Of a stretch of 64,000 nucleotides of DNA, positions 61,501 to 64,000 are shown one piece after another; the first letter of the stretch is position 1, and each line of letters begins with the position of its first letter. A program made the position numbers and the translations under genes. The notes below the pieces were generated by a model. It searched no databases, had not been told where the DNA came from, and worked only from the letters and a program-made list of their open reading frames with translations. Source of the DNA: Maricaulis sp947259345 (GTDB taxonomy: Bacteria; Pseudomonadota; Alphaproteobacteria; Caulobacterales; Maricaulaceae); contig OZ244254.1 of NCBI GenBank assembly GCA_965217205.1, positions 2,232,001-2,296,000 of the forward strand. The letters run 5' to 3'.

Positions 61501-61733
61501 AGGCGGAATTCCTCAAGCCAATGGTTGTCGCCCTGGGCTTCGCGGTCATCTTCGCCCTCTTCCTGACGCTGATCATGGTTCCGGCCATGTACGCGATCGG
61601 GGTCGACATCGCCCGCTTCTTCCGGATGGTGTGGACCGGCAAGAAACAGCCCGCCCTGGGTGAGCATTACACCGACACCGACTTCGCCCATGGCGAGCAG
61701 GCAGGTCATCTCGACCACTCACCTGCCGAATAA
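58515..61733 (+). CDS. RND family multidrug/efflux permease (HAE1/AcrB type)
   Basis: This 1072-residue permease has twelve membrane helices, and the proton-relay region in TM4 includes VDDAIVVGENIYDRV (two Asp). The large periplasmic porter domains with ISLVVIAALAFSLIES and MVVALGFAVIFALFL and the second-half TM4 segment are present. A proton-driven trimer captures substrates from the periplasm or membrane. Substrates are unknown. No regulator gene lies beside it; the divergent neighbour is phoR. Confidence 0.95.
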   Translation: MTDPNTTHEEAPRGGIVGWWARNTVAANLVMIIAVVGGFIGYNSLNREVFPTVSVNGASVSVAWPGASPQEVEEQIIVRIEEALSDMDGIETITSTAREGGGNINIEGKRSVDVGEFIDAIKLEVDSVNNLPQSAFRPVVTPWRSQDQVVGFAVHGSAERRDLQAIGREIRDEVAQLPGASIVNMWATRGEEVSIEVSEENLRRYDLTFDEIVRAVRSSSLNASAGSVRTELGDVSITSRQLADTAPEFEEIIIRQTSDGGTLRVSDVAQVTDGFSDFNLEATYNGESMVLVVVETSPNIDVVDTSQQVRDYIDRKRLELPDGVHLSLWWDNSEMYTGRMETIANSALFGGLLVLIVLFLFLRPIVAFWVTIGIFVAFGGAFLILPMMGVTLNMLSLFAFLLVIGIVVDDAIVVGENIYDRVERGEPGLTASIVGTQMVAKPVIFAVITTIMMFSPWMLLTGPEVQFTRQISLVVIAALAFSLIESLLILPAHLSHMKPQTNTGFFGPLIAMQRAIAGTLLSFARGVYRPVAKACIRNRYATFFGFFLIFVISISLMMTNRVGSVFMPQIENETIQTSITLAEGTPWGRTEQVRQQLDRAQDEALRYYREQFPGEVDMIESRSTLATDGRIRAWITLADPEDRPGNLPTSEVAAQIREFLGPIPDAEEIRLDSTINNGGNGMRFALSGQNLDELRAAADDLKEQLRSYDTLYDVVDSMQTSTEELQVRLRPNAQALGLTLADVTNQVRQSFYGVEAQRLPRDGQDVRVMIRLDEASRRSLDTFRDIRIRTADGREVPLAAVAEADFAPGLNRINRRNGMRTITVSAELSDPAARGDITTALSENYWQTFEARFPHVSRDEIGQAEGEREFMAEVMVLLAFALISMYLLLAIAFRSYFQPIVIMIAIPFSLTGAIFGHYLFDMPIALFSYFGVGAAAGVVINDNLVLIDFVNRLRANGVGAFQALVDAGVQRFRPILLTSVTTFLGIFPMMAERSTQAEFLKPMVVALGFAVIFALFLTLIMVPAMYAIGVDIARFFRMVWTGKKQPALGEHYTDTDFAHGEQAGHLDHSPAE

Positions 61734-61745
61734 TTGGCCTCAAGG

Positions 61746-61778
61746 CGCCCCGCGTTGTATCTAGCGCGGGGCGTTTTT
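61746..61778 (+). terminator. Terminator after the RND operon
   Basis: CGCCCCGCG and CGCGGGGCG form a perfect 9-bp stem with a 10-base loop, followed by TTTTT. It is 12 bases past the permease stop and closes the efflux operon. Confidence 0.88.
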
Positions 61779-61811
61779 GCGTCCTGGACTAAAAAACAAG
61801 GGGATCAAAGA

Positions 61812-63881
61812 ATGAAAAAGCTCTTGCTGAGCACCGCCGTTCTGGCGCTTACCGCAGCCTGCCAACCGGCCGAGGCACCGAGCGAGACGGCCCAGACCGA
61901 AACCCAGGCGACCGCTATGACGGGCAGCCCGGAAATCGGCAGCTGGGGTTTCGACCTTGAGGGCATGGATACCGACGTCGTCGCCGGTAATGATTTCTAT
62001 CGCTACGCCAACGGCACCTGGCTCGACACAACTCAGATCCCGTCCGACCGCTCGAATTATGGCATGTTCACCGTGCTCGCGATCGAGGCCGAGGAACAGG
62101 TCCAGGACATCATTCTCGAGCTCGCCGCTCAGGATGCGGCCAACGGCACGATCGAACAAAAGGTCGGCGATCTCTATGGCAGCTGGATGGACACCTCGAC
62201 CATCGACCAGCTCGGCCTCGCTCCGGCTCAACCCTATCTCGACGAGATCGCAGCCGCCGAGACGCATGACGACATCAATGCGCTGTTCGCGACCATCCAC
62301 CACCAGTCGCCCTATGGCGTCGGCATCATCCCCGATCCAGCCGACACTACACGCTACACGGTTTTCGTCGGCCAGGCCGGTCTCGGCCTGCCGGATCGCG
62401 ATTTCTACCTGGAAGAAGACAATCAGAGCTACCGCGATGCTTATCTCGCCTTCATCGAGCAGATTTTCGATCTGGCCGGCATGGAAGACGGCGCATCCAA
62501 GGCCCAGGCCATTTTCGACCTGGAAATGCGGATCGCCGAGACGCATTGGAGCCAGGAAGACAGCCGCGACATCCAGAAGATCTACAATCCCATGCCGATG
62601 GACCAGCTCGCCGCCCTCGCGCCGCAGCTGAATTTTGATGCCGGCATGGAACAGCTCGGCCTCGACGGTGTCGCCACCTATCTCGTCGCCCAGCCGAGCG
62701 CGATTGAAGCGGCCGGCCAGATCTTCGAGGAGACGCCAGTCGATGTCTGGCAGGACTACATGACCTTCCACTACATCCGCTCCAATGCCGGTGCCCTGCC
62801 GGAGGCTTTCGACGCGGCCAACTTCGCCATGTTCGGCACCACGCTGAACGGGATCGAGGAGCAACGCCCACGTGATCGCCGCGGCGTCAACCTTGTCGGT
62901 GGCCAGCTCGGCGAAGCCGTTGGACAGGTTTATGTCGAACGTCATTTCCCGCCGGAATCCAAAACCGCCATGGAAGAGCTGGTGGCCAATCTGGTCACGG
63001 CCTTTGAAGGCCGGTTGGAAGCGCTGGAATGGATGGATGACGCGACCCGTGCCAACGCGTTGCAAAAGCTGTCCACCTTTGAGCCGCGCATCGGTTATCC
63101 GGATGAATGGCAGGACTATTCCGCCCTCGAAGTCCGGTCGGACGATCTGTTCGGCAATTTGACGCGCCTCGCGGAATTCCAGTGGGCTGAACAACTCGCT
63201 GACCTTGAAGGGCCGGTCGATCGCGACGCCTGGCCTTACCCGCCGCAGACGGTCAATGCGTCCTACAACCCGCTGATGAACCAGATCACCTTCCCGGCCG
63301 GCATCCTGCAGGCGCCCTTCTTCGATCCGCATGCTGATGCGGCGATCAATTACGGTGCCATTGGCGCGGTGATTGGCCACGAAATCGGCCACGGCTTCGA
63401 TGATCAGGGTCGCCGCTTCGATTATGACGGCTCGATCCGAGACTGGTGGACTGAAGAGACCAATGAGCGTTTCGAGTCCCGGGCCGACCGCCTCGGCGCC
63501 CAGTATTCCGGCTATTCACCGGTTGAAGGGCGTTTCGTGAATGGCGAATTCACGATGGGCGAGAATATCGGAGACCTCGGCGGTCTCCAGATGGCCTTCA
63601 CCGCCTATCAGCATCATCTCGATTCCTGCTGTGACGGCCAGGCGCCGGTCATTGACGGCTTCACGGGCGAGCAGCGCTTCTTCCTGGCCTGGGCCCAGGT
63701 CTGGCGTCGCCTCTACCGCAGAGACAATCTGATCAACCGTCTCGCCACCGACCCGCACAGCCCGTCGCAATACCGGACCAATGGTGTCGTGCGGAATCTC
63801 GATGCCTGGTACGAGGCCTTCGGTGTGACCGAGGACAATGACCTCTACCTGCCGCCGGAAGAACGCGTCTCCATCTGGTAG
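61812..63881 (+). CDS. M13 family metallopeptidase lipoprotein
   Basis: This is 689 residues from ATG 61812. The signal peptide ends in lipobox TAAC (Cys17). A neprilysin-type N-terminal domain follows (GNDFYRYANGTWL, FVGQAGLGLPDRDFYL, and NASYNPLMNQITFPAGIL near 478), with the zinc motif HEIGH (523-527) in IGHEIGHGFDDQGR and the Glu ligand in GENIGDLGGLQ (about 584). The enzyme degrades peptides in the periplasm. Upstream codons from 61734 are discarded because the terminator and signal start fit 61812. Confidence 0.94.
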   Translation: MKKLLLSTAVLALTAACQPAEAPSETAQTETQATAMTGSPEIGSWGFDLEGMDTDVVAGNDFYRYANGTWLDTTQIPSDRSNYGMFTVLAIEAEEQVQDIILELAAQDAANGTIEQKVGDLYGSWMDTSTIDQLGLAPAQPYLDEIAAAETHDDINALFATIHHQSPYGVGIIPDPADTTRYTVFVGQAGLGLPDRDFYLEEDNQSYRDAYLAFIEQIFDLAGMEDGASKAQAIFDLEMRIAETHWSQEDSRDIQKIYNPMPMDQLAALAPQLNFDAGMEQLGLDGVATYLVAQPSAIEAAGQIFEETPVDVWQDYMTFHYIRSNAGALPEAFDAANFAMFGTTLNGIEEQRPRDRRGVNLVGGQLGEAVGQVYVERHFPPESKTAMEELVANLVTAFEGRLEALEWMDDATRANALQKLSTFEPRIGYPDEWQDYSALEVRSDDLFGNLTRLAEFQWAEQLADLEGPVDRDAWPYPPQTVNASYNPLMNQITFPAGILQAPFFDPHADAAINYGAIGAVIGHEIGHGFDDQGRRFDYDGSIRDWWTEETNERFESRADRLGAQYSGYSPVEGRFVNGEFTMGENIGDLGGLQMAFTAYQHHLDSCCDGQAPVIDGFTGEQRFFLAWAQVWRRLYRRDNLINRLATDPHSPSQYRTNGVVRNLDAWYEAFGVTEDNDLYLPPEERVSIW

Positions 63882-63903
63882 GGTTGATCCTGAACTGATG
63901 AAG

Positions 63904-63927
63904 CGGCCCGGCAGCCATGTCGGGCCG
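63904..63927 (+). terminator. Weak terminator after the M13 peptidase
   Basis: CGGCCCG and CGGGCCG form a 7-bp stem with a 10-base loop, followed by TATTCATT rather than a clean T-run. It is 22 bases past the stop. The remaining 73 bases to the window end hold no recognised gene. Confidence 0.45.
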
Positions 63928-64000
63928 TATTCATTACAGGGCTGTAAGAGACGGTGCCGGTGTATTGCGCCCCGGCCTCAGCGCACTAGTGTTTCCGCCA

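Noticed and set aside
1..64000. CRISPR array, prophage, insertion sequence or rRNA
   Set aside because: No regularly spaced repeats, transposase or integrase motifs, phage genes or rRNA sequence were found on either strand by reading.

Overview
The window is about 64 kb of GC-rich bacterial chromosome. It carries a gcrA-type cell-cycle regulator, a class I lysyl-tRNA synthetase, an UrcA protein, a long PF06559-type dCTP deaminase, the gene order phoR-pstC-pstA-pstB-phoU-phoB and a PodJ-like protein. Together these point to a stalked or dimorphic alphaproteobacterium of the Caulobacterales/Maricaulales group; Maricaulis-like is my best guess, made from memory of family distributions and not from a search. 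It reads as ordinary core chromosome: no rRNA, insertion sequence, prophage or CRISPR array was seen, and there is one tRNA.

Layout. 1-4.1 kb: the 3' part of a PodJ-like Sel1-repeat protein, then a TauE/SafE exporter with its TIGR02186 partner and a DUF3429 membrane protein. 4.2-7.4 kb: the helicase and PdeM nuclease of the ligase-associated DNA repair set (minus strand). 7.5-13.5 kb: small and stress-type genes (unknown proteins, an MscS channel, a degenerate receiver-domain protein, two tandem hotdog thioesterases, UrcA, a DCC-family protein). 13.6-17.8 kb: MATE transporter, pyrD, DUF952, a S24-like regulator that seems to lack its catalytic pair, and a TPR protein. 17.9-21.5 kb: a cytochrome P450 convergent with a TonB-receptor-like outer membrane protein. 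21.6-24.2 kb: a module of small membrane proteins plus an XRE regulator, then lysyl-tRNA synthetase. 24.3-24.9 kb: a repeat-rich intergenic region holding a small transcript with a strong terminator. 24.9-29.0 kb: a DUF4281 protein divergent from a TetR-HlyD-ABC-permease export operon. 29.0-29.9 kb: a second membrane/XRE module.

30.0-43.2 kb: 1-Cys peroxiredoxin, SixA-like phosphatase, GT2 glycosyltransferase with an overlapping small membrane gene, Tat lipoprotein, tRNA-Gly(CCC), S9 peptidase, dCTP deaminase, ApaG, TrkH, a diguanylate cyclase, Hsp33, ArgD and an ABC-2 permease. 43.4-44.8 kb: gcrA and a methyltransferase.

The most interesting block is 44.9-48.3 kb. It holds a secreted alpha-carbonic anhydrase, a small PII-like (SbtB-type) protein, an SbtA-type sodium/bicarbonate transporter and a divergent LysR regulator. 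This looks like a bicarbonate-acquisition island in a lineage with no visible autotrophy genes here. 48.3-55.5 kb: the complete phosphate-sensing operon except pstS, with a three-half-site Pho box in front of pstC. 55.8-61.7 kb: a tripartite RND efflux pump (NodT-type outer membrane factor, adaptor, permease). 61.8-63.9 kb: an M13 metallopeptidase lipoprotein.
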